From: Leptodontidium sp. MPI-SDFR-AT-0119
Lineage: Eukaryota > Ascomycota > Leotiomycetes > Helotiales > Leptodontidiaceae
DNA: 64,000 bases
Direction: 5' to 3'
Assembly (NCBI GenBank): GCA_020726505.1
Contig: JAHLEZ010000003.1
Span: 2,604,001-2,668,000 of the forward strand
In this document: piece by piece, positions 23,268 to 35,074 of the stretch
Numbering within the stretch: the stretch's first letter is position 1
Layout: the number at the start of each line of letters is the position of its first letter
Made by a program: the position numbers and the translations under genes
Notes under the pieces: model-generated
The model's input: the letters and a program-made list of their open reading frames with translations, nothing else
What the model was told of the DNA's origin: nothing
Database searches by the model: none

Positions 23268-24173
23268 TGTTCGAGTGCAATAAGTTCAGCCTGGTTGATA
23301 GCCTCGTGGTGGGGGGAACGTTCAATGAGCGGAATGTAATAACTTGGAGTTATCACGAACGGGAGGGCGAGAAGGAAGAATGCTGTCGAGGGTGAGGAGA
23401 ACGAGAGAGGAGGAGAGTGGGTGAGGTGAGGTGAGGTTTGGTTGAAGTAGGTACGCAACAAAGAATATGGGCGGACGAGACAAACCCATGCAAGACGCAC
23501 TGCTCTCGAGTCTCGAGGTCCCTTTGATGCAGTGGACCGCCGATGAAACATCGCCAAAGCAATACGGGCCTGTCAGTGGCCTCTGGCTTCACGTGAGTTG
23601 ACATTTTCAGCCGCATTGGTTTGGTGTACGGGTTATTGTTCTTGGGATTATGGCACAAGCAAGTAAGCACTTGATTCTGACCACCTGGATATATATGTTC
23701 AATGGATATATTCGTCTGGACTGTTTTGTAGTCACTTTAAAGTAAGGCGTTGTTGAGGGCAGGAAACCCTTGTCTCAACTGCGACGCGGGGAAGCGAATT
23801 CTGGAGGTAGCAGCTATCTTTATCTTCAATTTCACTTGGCCTTTTCATTGCCTCAAGATTAGAGAAGGTCTCTTGATGTATCTAGGCCTCAGGAGATCGT
23901 ACTTGAATTAGAACGAACGCCTCTATTGCTTATAGACAAAGCTATCATCACAAATAGGGTCTCGGCTGGCAGCATAACCTGTCCTGTGCACAGCTCAGTC
24001 CCGTCTGTTTCACAAGCTGCATATCCGGGCTGACCTCACACTGCATGCCAACGCCAAACAGAGACATAACAACGTGCCTCCATCGTTCCACAGTGACAAC
24101 AACAAATATACTTGCGTAGCACAGCAATGTAATTGCTCCAGCATTTTCCCACCCCGCAATCAATAACTCTGCT
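23268..24173. other. Divergent intergenic region, no gene seen
   Basis: Shared upstream region of the eIF4E-like gene (-) and the sugar transporter gene (+). Short ORFs only. Confidence 0.5.
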
Positions 24174-25733
24174 ATGGCTTCCGCCGGTATCAGGCAGTGC
24201 ATTCGCGATGTTACTCTCTATCTGGTCTATCTGATCTTCATATCCACTTTGGGACCCCTCCAGTTTGGATATCACCTCGTACTTCCCCTTCTCTCCAACT
24301 GGTCTGTTTAACATGTCTAATACATACAGTCTGAGCTCAACGCTCCTCAAGATGTTATCACCTGTAAAAAATCCTCCGTCGCCGATGACGTGGGCTCGAA
24401 ACCCGATTCCAAGCTCCCCCAATGTATCCCCATGAACGAAGCCGAATTCGCAGCCCTGTCCTCGATGTTCGTCCTCGGCGGATTCATTGGTGCTATAACC
24501 TCTGGTCCGATAGCTGGTAGTTATGGTAGACTATTGGCTATGAGACTCACAAGCGTCTTCTTCGTGCTGGGCTCCTGTCTCGCGACGCTGGCGGGTACTG
24601 TCCCGATTATGTCTGTCGGGCGATTCCTGGCTGGTATTGGAGCTGGGGCTTCGACGGTTATTGTGCCGATTTATATATCTGAGGTTGCGCCGCCGAAGGA
24701 GAGAGGCTTGTTTGGATCCATGACGCAGGTCACGATCAATATCGGTATTCTGATCACGCAGACCTTGGGGTTTTATTTCAGCAAGGGATCGTTATGGAGG
24801 ATTATATTGGCTGTTGGAGGTGGGATTGGAGTGATTCAGGGACTGGGTTTGTGCTTTGTTCCGGAAAGTCCTGCTTGGTTGGCTGCACATAAGAATCCAC
24901 AGCAGGCGGTTCGAACTCTCCAACGTATTCGGGGTCAGGGGTCGTCTATTGCGGAGGAGATCGAGGATTGGGATGTCGACAAGGACGTGGAGGAGGAGGA
25001 GCGTCTATTAGTGGACCCCGAATCGAGAGGGAGACGTCCGTCCAACACGAGTAAAGCCTCGTCGAAATCGGTTGCACACGTTGGATTCTTCCAAGTCATA
25101 CGAGATCCTTTCTACCGACCCGCAATCATCGCCGTTATTGGCATTATGTGTGCTCAACAGCTCTGCGGCATCAACAGTATCATGATGTACTCCGTCTCTC
25201 TCCTCCACGGCGTCCTACCAATCACCTCCTCACTCCTTACCATCATAATCTCAGTAGTCAACCTTTTCACCACCATAGCATGCGCACCACTCGCCGACAA
25301 AATCGGGCGTAAAACCTGCCTCCTCGTCTCCATCTCAGGAATGGGCACCATGTCACTCTGTCTAGCACTGTCTCTGCGCTGGGAACTCAAACTCCTCTCC
25401 GCAATCTCCGTCCTCCTCTTTGTAGCCTTCTTCGCAGCCGGTCTCGGGCCCGTGCCGTTCATGATGGCTAGCGAGCTAGTAGGCACTGAAGCTGTCGGCG
25501 CGACGCAGAGTTGGGCTTTGGGTGCTAATTACGTGGCTACGTTCTTGGTGGCGCAGTTCTTCCCTATCTTGAATACGTTCTTAAATGATCGGCTTGGTGG
25601 GAGGGGGTGGGCGTATTTTGTCTTCGCCGGGTTGGCGGCTGCTTGTTTTGTTTTCGTTAGTTGGAAGGTGCCGGAGACGAAGGGGAAGAAGGATCCTGAT
25701 GAGGTTTGGGGGAGGGTCAGACGGGTTGATTGA
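24174..25733 (+). CDS. MFS sugar transporter (Vps73/YBR241C type)
   Basis: Exons 24174-24278 and 24330-25733 give 502 residues. The short first exon (MASAGIRQCIRDVTLYLVY) holds most of TM1, ending LGPLQFGYH, and splices in frame to SELNAPQDVITC, a conserved stretch of this subfamily. Further motifs: GPIAGSYGRLLAMR (the GRR-like loop), VGRFLAGIGAGAS, IYISEVAPPKERG, PESPAWL, a long acidic central loop (about residues 230-275), QQLCGINSIMMYS, DKIGRK, GLGPVPFMMASEL and the C-terminal PETKGK. Twelve membrane segments are expected. The yeast relatives act at the vacuole; substrate here is unknown, a hexose being most likely. Confidence 0.9.
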
Positions 25734-26423
25734 TGCTGACATGCATGCTATAGGCTTCAGGGTGGGGTTTTGGGATTGGATAGTGATGAGGAACAGGCGT
25801 TTGAGTTTTGACTGCTTTGGATTGACAGTATCCTTTTACTCCGCATGCATTAATATGACAGTTTCATGTGAAGCCACATGTGTAACAAATGATGCAGTCT
25901 TCTATGAGATACTTGGCTGCTTTCCTAACTTTCTTGCTGTCTTTTCTTTCATCACGCTTATCTTGAGAATTTTGATTTGCGAGGCATTGAAGTGTGGTCA
26001 GAGAGCTGTATTTGTCACTCTCAATGGATGTGTTATTCTCAGCCGGTTATGATCTATGTTTTGAGCATCTACGTTTTGAGCGTTGAATTGGGGATACTGA
26101 AAACTTTCGCGTGCATGAGGCGTCATAACTGAACGCAAATTTTGAGGCATTATTGTTTCTATGATTGCTGTTGGTAGCAAATCATAACTCTCACGACGTC
26201 AATCAGAGGCCAAAATTTGAGGAGTTTATTGACTCACAGATATGTTCAGAGCGCCTGCACACATTATAGTAGAGGACGAGTCAGCGGACTGGATGTGAAT
26301 GTTTGGAACTCATCATTTTGTCTTCTCGCCACATGTATTTAACGAGACAGCCCTTCTCAGAACTGACAAATTAGACAACCCAAAGTTTACCCTCAACCCC
26401 CTCAACCCTCTTCAAGAAACATC
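25734..26423. other. Intergenic, no gene seen
   Basis: 3' region of the transporter gene and upstream region of the Lys/Ser-rich gene. No supported feature. Confidence 0.5.
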
Positions 26424-27572
26424 ATGGCGCCAGGCGAAAGTTCCCGCAGCTCAAGCTCAAAATCAAAGAAACCCACCAAGAACGAATCAGATGAAGAAGA
26501 TGACCGGCCCTCACTCCACAAGAGAAGCAGCAGCAACTCGAGCACCAGCTCAAAGAAAATGGAGAAAGAGAAAGCTCCAAAGACATCGCTCTTGAAGAGT
26601 ATGTTTACGCGAGACCGCTCGGACGCTCCGTCGTCTGCACGACTGAATAGTGCGATGTTTAGAGATGATGAGAAGAAAGCGAGTTCCAGTTCGAGTTCGG
26701 CTGCGAAGTCTTTGAAATCGAAACCGAAGCAGAAAGATAAGACGGAGAAGGTTAGGAAGGAAGAAGTGGAGGATACGGAGACGTATACGGATGAACCTGA
26801 TTTTAGTCAGTTTAAGAGTACGTTTAGTGAGCCTTTGAAGGAGAAGAAGGTTGAGAAGAAGGTTGAGAAGAAAGTTGAAAAGAAGGAAAAAGACAAGAAG
26901 GAGAGCCGGAGAGAGAAGTCTCCCGTTCGAAGAGCGAAAAGTCCAGAGAGTGTTGCGTATGAAAGCCGGCCAAGCAAGAGTAACGCGACTCCGAACTTCA
27001 AGACATCTTTCAAGAGCAGCTACGACATCGGCATGGCTGAGAAGCAACCGAAGATCGCTGAGCTGAAAGGCGATGAGCGCAAGAAGCAGGAAGAGTGGGC
27101 TCAGGAGAAACTCAAAGCACATGTTGGAACTTGCCCGATGGGCCCCATTTGGACTCGATACACACAGGTGGCGGAAGCCCACCAGCCCTCTATGGTTGGT
27201 TATCGCTGTAGAGGAGGCAGTCATTTTGTGTCTGACGAGCTGTTAATGGCAGGCAAGGGAGAAGTCCACAAAGCCACACTTAGGTATTCAAATTTCAATA
27301 TGGCTATTCTCCACGGGGAGGAAGACAAGCATAAGAAATTCCATGGGCGTCGTTGGGAGGATCCTGGTATACAGATAACCTTAGAGGAGTTAGAGGAGGA
27401 GACTCGACAGGAGATCACGGCGGAATACGGGAATATTCATCCTTTGATGATGCAGCAGCTGCTCCTGGAATCGAAACAAGAAATGCAACAGGACTTTCGA
27501 GAGTTGGACATACGCATGTCCAATTGGGAGAGGCAGAATAATGGACAGCCGTGGTGGACTGGATTATCCTAG
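26424..27572 (+). CDS. Lys/Ser-rich protein with a conserved fungal C-terminal domain, function unknown
   Basis: Single exon, 382 residues. Residues 1-200 are low complexity: Ser runs, then Lys/Glu repeats (EKKV units, residues 139-154, from a 12-bp DNA repeat at 26841-26888) and a KSPVRRAKSPES phosphorylatable stretch, suggesting a disordered nuclear protein. Residues 215-382 look folded: QEEWAQEKLKAHVGTCPMG, IWTRYTQVAEAHQPSMVGYRC, RGGSHFVSDELL, FHGRRWEDPGIQ, and LEELEEETRQEI followed by a Glu/Gln-rich helix. I have seen this CP-G-x-x-W then YRC-x-GG-x-H pattern only as an unnamed fungal domain and assign no function. The start has an A at -3 (CATCATGG). Confidence 0.75.
   Translation: MAPGESSRSSSSKSKKPTKNESDEEDDRPSLHKRSSSNSSTSSKKMEKEKAPKTSLLKSMFTRDRSDAPSSARLNSAMFRDDEKKASSSSSSAAKSLKSKPKQKDKTEKVRKEEVEDTETYTDEPDFSQFKSTFSEPLKEKKVEKKVEKKVEKKEKDKKESRREKSPVRRAKSPESVAYESRPSKSNATPNFKTSFKSSYDIGMAEKQPKIAELKGDERKKQEEWAQEKLKAHVGTCPMGPIWTRYTQVAEAHQPSMVGYRCRGGSHFVSDELLMAGKGEVHKATLRYSNFNMAILHGEEDKHKKFHGRRWEDPGIQITLEELEEETRQEITAEYGNIHPLMMQQLLLESKQEMQQDFRELDIRMSNWERQNNGQPWWTGLS
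26841..26888. repeat. In-frame 12-bp tandem repeat
   Basis: About four copies of GAGAAGAAGGTT with decay towards the end, encoding the EKKV repeats of the Lys/Ser-rich protein. Confidence 0.85.
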
Positions 27573-29195
27573 GTACATGGTATTTACCAAGGTATGTTTG
27601 GAAGCGGAGCTACTGTAAGACAGAGAAATGTGCTCTTACGAAGCAGTCCTTGTTTAACGTTGGTTTCTTTAGTTTCTAGAGATGAAAATATCGAAATACA
27701 CAATAGTTTTTTAGTTGTTTAATACTGTTTGACGAACTTCTATTACTAGGAGTGCGGATAGTATGCTGTCTTCACGTTCCTGATGGTTTGTTGGTTATAA
27801 GACTTACATGTTGTTGGTGTAATTCAGTGATGAATTCAGTGACAGGCCGCTTTCTGTTCATATTATCCTCGCTCGATAGGTTATTGGAGATTTTAGATAT
27901 GTATAGAAGTAGGAGGTGGTTTCGAAGGGCTGGAAGCGATACGAATTTGTCAGGTTAAGTAAAGCCAGGCGCTTGACGCCAGGTGTTGTATGGAGTACAG
28001 GACTTGTACTGTAAGTACTTAGGTTCCTAAGGTCCACAGGAAAGGCCCGCTGCAGCTACAGCTGTACAACTAACCAGTCGGTTTTTCCTTTTTTTTTTTT
28101 TTTGCCATACCAACCTCTGGAGCAATTTACCCCTCGGATTTCCCAAAACCAACTTTATGAAAACAACGTTTAAATAAATAAAAATTTGATCGCTGTAAAA
28201 TTGGCACTTAGCGCATTATTTTTATGCTTACAAAATTTAATCTAGATGAGTGGTTGTAAAGTTATTTAAGGAATAAAAACGTTGCAAAATTAAGAGGCGG
28301 GCAAGACGCGAGCCAAAAATGCCCGTTACAAGGGATTCATTCATTACTCCACGAATATCATGCTACATAAAAAACTGTTTTAATCAAAGTACTTACTTTA
28401 TGGAAATTTTTATCACGATCAACTTTTTATTTTAATAGTAAGTGTTGTTGTGTAGTTGTCGGTGGCCCTCAAATTGATTTCGGAGGGGTGAATCGCTCCA
28501 GAGGTGCGGCTCGCTTGAAATCAGGATTCCGACTAGTTAGTTGTACAGCTGTAGCCCTGCCCCACCCGCCCGTACCTGTGGCTCGGCCCGTTCAGCACTA
28601 TCTAGCTGTTCAGTAAACTAGTGACTTCGCGTACCCATGTCCGCGTCTCCCGCGAACCTTCCCTTCCCCCCTTCCCTTCCATCCACGCAATTACTGCATC
28701 CTCAACCCCCTCACTTCAACACCACAGCGACCTTTGGGCCCCTGTTTCTTGCTGCACCTCTCTCTTTGATTTTTCAGTTGTGTCTGCGCTGTTTTGTATG
28801 TTCCAATGGTTGCTTTTCCTGGCTCCAGCCTCAAGCTGATTATCCATTTCTGAAGGGCAGGCGCAGCCTTGTTTGCTCAACTCTCCAGAGGCATTGCCTC
28901 CACCAGTCAACCCCATTGACGCTCGATATATTGTCAGTAATGTCAATTCATCGAAGCAACTACGATTACCACCTTTTGAACGTTTTTGTATCTCGTCTTG
29001 ACCCGATAAGCTCGAATTCCTTGGTGCAGCTTTCCCAGTCAGCCTCGCCATACTCGACCCCCACGACCAGCTGAAACATACCCCTTTTCGGCCATCTATG
29101 GTCTTCTGTCGCCTTCTGCCTCGCCGTTTTCATAGATAAATACCGCACCTCTTGGCTGCGAAGTCAACCTTTGGATAATCTTTCTTCTCATCACC
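27573..29195. other. Intergenic region containing a TIR element
   Basis: 1.6 kb between the Lys/Ser-rich gene and the RdRP gene. The middle is taken by the 28059-28551 element. The remainder (28556-29195) is C/T-rich and probably the RdRP promoter and 5' UTR. Confidence 0.5.
28059..28551. mobile_element. Non-autonomous TIR element (493 bp)
   Basis: CAGCTGTACAACTAAC plus CAGTCGG at the left end is the reverse complement, with one mismatch, of the right end. It is flanked by TA on both sides (28057-28058 and 28552-28553). After a diverged gap of about 27 bp a second inverted block follows (CTCTGGAGCAATTTACCCCT at about 28115 against its near complement at about 28475-28500). The imperfect terminal repeats thus span about 85 bp. 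The interior is AT-rich with no coding capacity. It sits about 650 bp upstream of the RdRP start. Confidence 0.75.
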
Positions 29196-32100
29196 ATGGC
29201 ACCAAACGCACCTGAGCCGCCTGGCACACCAGGTCGACGGGTCCCTGCCACGGATGATCAGACTTTCAAGACTCGTCTTGAATGGTTCTGCAATGATTGG
29301 GACCTTGGCCTCGATATCGATAAAACGACGACAGACATTAATGGGGAGGCAACGATAGACTGCAAATGTGTAAAACTCCTCAGATTTTGCCACCACAAAT
29401 CACTCTTCGAACGTGCTTTGGAGGAATTCGACAAGGAGGCCAGACCATTATATCAAGGCTGGGTGGATAAGCCCAAAGCTGAGAGAGGAACGATTCCCCC
29501 TGCCACCCGTCATCAGAAGAGACCAGTGAATGATACCGAGAGGGAGATACTTCTGCAATGTCTCTACAGGATTCTGAAAGGATATCGTGCAGCTTGGCAG
29601 AAGACGGAAGGAGGTACCCCCGAATCAATCAAACGAAGAATTCGAGAATCGAGATTCGATGTGACACCTGTTTCTACCCCAAGTATTTTTCCAAGCCCAA
29701 GAGTAAATAGCGAGAAGCGCCAAAGGGAGGAATCGTTTGCTGATATAACTATCACAAAAAAGTCCAAGGCGCCGGATCTCCAGCAACAGCGCTCTCTATC
29801 TGACATGGCACCGCCAAGAGGCCGTCCACTCAGACAAGATCCCATGCCGCCACCAAGTGCAACGACTCGGAAAGCAGACAGCAGCTACACTAGAAGTGCA
29901 AATACCAGCTTTGCAGAGTCTGAAGCATCCGAGACAGTCTTTTCTCAGAGCGGGAACAACAGCTCTTGGATGGCCACTCAAGAGACTATTCCTGATGAGT
30001 TGCCGGAAAGGAATGAGGCGTTCACCACCTTGCGGGATGACAAGTACATCAGCTCAAACTACGAGTCGAGTAGTTTTGAAGCTCGAGTGGGAGACGTTCC
30101 GGAGGATGAGATTATTGAACCAATCAGTCTCAGGGCTGCGAGTCCTGCTGAGGAGGAATTGTCTCAAGAGTTGCTAGGTTTTGGCATTGACAAAGAACCT
30201 CTTACAGAAGAAACGATCGACGAAGCACAGTTTCGGGAACGACTGAAGGGTATCTTCCCTGAGATTCCCCGACGCTTGAATTCCGCACGACTTTGTGTTA
30301 TTTACGAGATTACTAGGGTCTTTCTTCACGCCGATGTCTCGTTGTCTGAATTCAGCGCTCCCGTTACTTCAAGTCTCGACGATTACGACACCCTCTGGAA
30401 ATTCCTGAGAAGTCTCCCATGTTTGCAGGACCAACCCTTCCCGGAACGTTCGAGCAGAGAAGCATGGGCGTGTGCTTTAGAGGGTAGTTACGAGAAAGGC
30501 TACCTCGCCGTAGTCCTTGGCGGTTCGTTGCACTTTAGGTCAGATGGAGACGATAGATTTTTTAGGCTCAAGCTGGACCCCCTGAAGCTCGAGTTCTCGC
30601 ATCGACTTGGTCGGCGTTTTGGCCACGATCGGTTCTTCGAAATCCTCATGCCGCAACTTTCGGGACGTCATATTCCTGGTCCTTTGGAAGCTCTGGGTCA
30701 GCGTGGGCCGCCAATCATCGTCAAATGGTTAGTAGAGACTGCACACTCTCTTGTCGGATGGGATTGGAAACCGTTTATGGTTAAGGACAAAGAAAAGCGT
30801 AACAAAAAACAGTTGATAGTGACGAAGAACGTCGAAGCTGTTGTTGATACTGCTTTCCGGATTTTCTTTTTCGCTATCGATGGTCCCAAATTCGTAAGGA
30901 AAGACCGCCTTATTACCCACCCTGATGCAAGGGTAGGACGCCCAAAAATGTCAATACCGGTTTTGCTTGACTGTGTGCGTCCTCTTAATGCGGATAATAT
31001 AAAACAGCCTTTTCTGAAGTTCTTCAACCGAACGACCTTAGGCAAGTTGTCCGTGAATATTGCACTGGCTATCATACGACTAACCGCTTGGGATAGCTCT
31101 CTCTCGTAACTCGCCGACTATCGTCTTACTGCCAGAGCAGATTCGGCTCATCGATAAAAATATCACGTTCGGGGATGCAAAAAATGTGATGAATGATGGT
31201 TGCGGAAAGATTTCTCCTAGTCTGGCTCTCAAGATCACACAAAAACTTGGCCTGTCCTACCTACCGACTGCTTTCCAAGGCCGCATCGGGGAGGCAAAGG
31301 GGTTGTGGGTTATAGACCTCCATGATAAAGGAGGTGAGGATTGGATAGAGACATACCCATCTCAGAGAAAATGGTTCAGGGGTAAGAAGGCAACTGGGGA
31401 GTGGAATGACCCAAGCCACCGTACCTTTGAGGTTTTGAAGTGTTCCGGGCCGCTGAAGTCTGCCGACCTCAACCTACAATTCCTTCCTCTACTGATGGAC
31501 CGCGCAAAGAACCCGGAGCTTATGAAGCGAGCCCTTTCAGATATCTTGGAACAAGGCCTTGATTTGAAAGTTAAGGAAATCCAAGAGGCTATGGATGATC
31601 CTCAGTCCTTTCGCAAATGGGTTCGGGATAGCAACCCGAACTTGAAAGAGCGCTTGAAGGGTAGCATTGCTTACAAGGCCGGCCTGCCGGTGGTTCGTGA
31701 GGAGCGGTTGAATGTCTTCTTAGATGCTGGATTCGACCCGAGGAAACTAATGTTTATGAAAGAAATGGCAAAAGACGTCTTCAAGAGTAGGACCAATGAG
31801 CTGAAAGAGAGGTTGAACATCACAGTTGGGCGATCTACCTACGCGTACATGGTCCCTGACTTCTGGGGAGTCCTCGAGCCTGATGAGGTCTATATTGATT
31901 TCTCCTCGTTCATCGATAACGTCTCAGGATTCTCCGGGGCAACTCTAAGTGGGGACGAGATTCTCGTGGCCCGTTCCCCCGCCCATTTTGTCAGCGATAT
32001 TCAGAAGGTTAAAGCTGTCATCAAGGCCGAGCTGGTTGGTTTGAAGGATGTCATAGTCTTCTCTACGAAGGGGAAGCCCTCGCTAGCTGACAAGCTGTCT

Positions 32101-33359
32101 GGAGGAGACTTCGATGGTGACATTGCTTGGGTGTGTTGGGAGCCCTCTATTGTGGACAACTTCGAAACAGCAGAGGTGCCGGAGGCGTGCGATTTAGTCA
32201 AGGAAGGCCTACTCCGACAAGACAAGACTACATACGAGCAACTAGTGAGCACGGTTAATGACAATGAGGCTAAAGTATCTCTATTCCTGAGAAAAAGCTT
32301 CGAGTTCAACATGCGACAGAGCTTACTCGGCATATGCACAAATTTCAAGGAGTGCGTGTGCTACACCGAAGGAAAGGTAGATACTCCAGCGTCTCGGTAT
32401 CTCAGTCAGCTTCTCAGCAATCTCGTTGATCAGCAAAAGCAAGGATACATATTCGAAGAGGATGATTGGACGTATTTCAAGGAGGCACGAGTCAAATTCA
32501 AGCCCCGGAAGCCTCGCTACAGGACTGAGGATCCCGTTGCAAATGCAGAGCATATCATTGACCATTTGAAGTATGTTGCAGAGAAGACGATCGACAAGGC
32601 GCTCGTTGATTTCCATCAAACGTTCCCAGACCCCCCGTATTGGTATGTTCTTTCCCGCCGTGGAATTCTTGATGGTCTGGGATCTGGGATCGAATCCCTT
32701 ATTCTGATCCCGACACACTGAGAATCATCTCAACTAAAATCTTGATTAGGGACAGAGACTTGTCGTTGTACTTCTACAAGTTTGCAGACCTTGCAACAAG
32801 GGACCCTGTATGGAAGAATTTATTAGACAATTTGAAAAAAGATGTCAAGGCGCTACACAGAGAGTGGGCTAAGAAGGTTCAACACGGTCACAACAGCAAG
32901 CGCAACCCAAATAGCAGGGAAGATAACGAGTCAATCCCCGACTTTACCGAATTCTGCAACAATCTCTATGAACGCTTCCACGAGATCCAACCACACGAAG
33001 AGACGCATGCTTCCCAAGGTCTCATGGCAACCCCAGGATCAAATTCTGAAATGTCGAATTGGGAGCTACTCAAAGCATCAACTGCCGTAGCAGCGTTTGC
33101 AAACTTCGCCGCTCCATGGAATCCGACAAAGATCTATATGAGCAACTTCGTCTGGTGGATGGCCGGCAAGCAGCTCTGCACTTTGAAGGCTATGTGTAAC
33201 AATGTTGCTCCACACTCTGTGATACAGACTATGTATATCATTCAGAAGCCGGATCCTTCCATTATCAGACGCCTCAGAAGCGAAGGGCAAGCCGCGAATT
33301 TAGAAGATACGGCCAGCATCGCGAACGAGGCTGATCTGGATGCCATGGACGACGACTAA
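29196..33359 (+). CDS. RNA-dependent RNA polymerase of the RNA-silencing type
   Basis: Exons 29196-31041, 31097-32642 and 32750-33359 give 1,333 residues. Residues 1-330 are a Ser/Pro/acidic region with little structure. The catalytic half holds AFQGRIGEAKGLWVID, then RSTYAYMVPDFWGVLEPDEV, ILVARSPAHFVSDIQKVKAV, and LSGGDFDGDIAWVCW with the triad D953, D955, D957, the double-psi-beta-barrel signature of cellular RdRPs (PF05183; Neurospora QDE-1/SAD-1 and RRP relatives). It makes double-stranded RNA from aberrant or meiotic unpaired transcripts for Dicer. The first intron is GC-AG: donor GCAAGT, branch CTAAC, acceptor ATAG. Splicing it restores frame and gives TTLALSRNSPTIVLLPEQIR. Which of the fungal RdRP subfamilies it belongs to cannot be fixed by eye. 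No Dicer or Argonaute lies in the window. Confidence 0.92.
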
Positions 33360-33950
33360 GGCGTACAGGGGCGAAAGACTAATCGAACCATCTATTATCT
33401 CCAGCTACAAAAAGACGAAATATCGTCGTTGAGTTGGAAACTGCGTTGTGGCAAAGCTGCGGTTGAGAGCACGGCATTGACCACAACACTATCACGAACG
33501 GGCTGCTCTGGTCCATAATTTCCTTGGTATCTTTTTTCTGTGTGTCTTCTTTGGCGTTTGTTGGGCTATTATTCACTATGGTTAGGTAATTGGATATCCT
33601 TTTGGCTGCGGTCGCTTGGATTGAGTTGGAACATGTGGTGAGGGCATTTTAATGAATGAGATGAGTAATTATGAAGTCTGCGGACGATTGATGGGTTTGC
33701 TTTATATGATTTCAGGACTAATGGTATTTCAGATGGGTGGATTCTTTACATTTTCACGGCAAAGCAGAGCAGAGTAGTGTTTAGACGGCCCTATACCAAT
33801 TTCTTTCCTGTCTTTTCTGCACCAAAATAACTCTCAAATTCACCTTTTCGTCTCGTCTCAAAACTCGACCTCCTTTTCCCTTTCAATCTTCACGCATGCG
33901 AGAAACGAGCAGAGACGGAATTTTCTCTCTCATCCAACACGCTCGATCCT
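33360..33950. other. Convergent intergenic spacer
   Basis: 3' regions of the RdRP gene (+) and the following dehydrogenase gene (-). No gene seen. Confidence 0.5.
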
Positions 33951-35074
33951 CTACCAAGCTGGGTTCAAGCCATTATACTTATTCGGCCCAGCTACATTTT
34001 CATACCCCTCAACGGTGATATTCAAGAACTGTCCATTATCCTCCTTGGTCGCTGCGAAGATCTTGTCAAGACTGGCTTTGGCGCCGACTTCAGCTGGGAG
34101 GTCGGCCATGTCACCGCCACCGAGGTCGGTCTTGAGCCACTGCGTACGGTCAGTATGTGCAAGTTCATGCGGTTGATCTTCTTTAGTGGCAGGGAGGAAA
34201 GGATGGGAGAATAGAGGGAAGGGGGGGGGGGGGCGGGAGGGATGGAAAAGACATACGCCAGGACTCAATGCGAAAATCGTGAATCCCTTCTCGGCGTATT
34301 CCAGTGCGTACTGAACAGTTAGCATGTTCAGTGCTGCTTTGGAGATCTTGTATGCCGGTGCGGGTGCCCATGTGTATCGTGGTGCTAGGGTAAAGGAGCC
34401 AAGGGTTGTGCTTCTATATTCGGGTTTAGTAAGATCTTACTTGGTGTGAATAAGGACGGGGAGGTGAAATTAGGGTGATAGAGAAGGGTGGTAAGTACAT
34501 GTTGACGACTTTCTTCAGTGTCCCTTTCGCTAGGAGGGGCATGAAGTTCCGGGTTGTCCGGTGTGCGGAGAGGACGTTGACTGTGAAGTGGTTGGAGAGG
34601 TCATCCCTGATGTTTTGATATCTTCATTAGCACTATTTCCTCCTTTTTCTTTCCTATCTACCTATCTCCAAACAACAAATCTTGTATCCAACTCCTCATT
34701 TCTAAAACAGACTGGAAAGCGAGAGGAAAGACGAAAATGAGAGATGAAGAGAGAGAGCAAACTCACATGCCCGCAATCCCGCCCGGCGTGAGCCCCATAA
34801 TTCCCACATTGTTCACCAGCACATCAAGACCCTTCCCTCCAAGACGCGCTTCGACATCCACAACGGCTTTCTTGATACTATCCTCATCCGCTACATCAGC
34901 TGTGACAAGTACCACCTTACCGTCAGCTTTCTCGACGAGAGCTTTCAATGCGGGGGATTCTGTGCGTGCGAGCGCGAAGATGGTGCTTATTTCGGAGGAC
35001 GGGAGCGTGCTGAGGTGGGTAGTGAGTGCGAGGCCGAGACCGCGGGAGGTGCCGGTTATGAGGTAGGTTGCCAT
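33951..35074 (-). CDS. Short-chain dehydrogenase (C-factor/sniffer-like)
   Basis: Exons 35074-34767, 34606-34499, 34413-34257 and 34139-33951 give 253 residues. The Rossmann loop TGTSRGLGLAL is at residues 7-17, followed by VLVTADVADEDSI, DVLVNNVGIM (NAG-type motif), HFTVNVLSAHRTTRNFMPLL, the splice-created ISTTLGSF, and the catalytic YKISKAALNM (Y-x-x-x-K). The end (LSPGWLKTDLGG and GQFLNITVEG) is typical of classical SDRs related to the sniffer carbonyl reductases. Substrate unknown; cytosolic. Intron 3 contains a run of 13 G on the + strand (34221-34233), a pyrimidine tract in the transcript. All four exons are in phase. Confidence 0.88.

Noticed and set aside
26550..27224. 224-codon reverse ORF
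   Set aside because: Antisense shadow of the Lys/Ser-rich gene; its Leu/Phe-rich composition comes from complementing Lys/Glu codons.
31043..31109. Frameshift reading of the RdRP gene as a pseudogene
   Set aside because: A GC-AG intron with ideal donor and branch context explains the frame change and yields conserved sequence.
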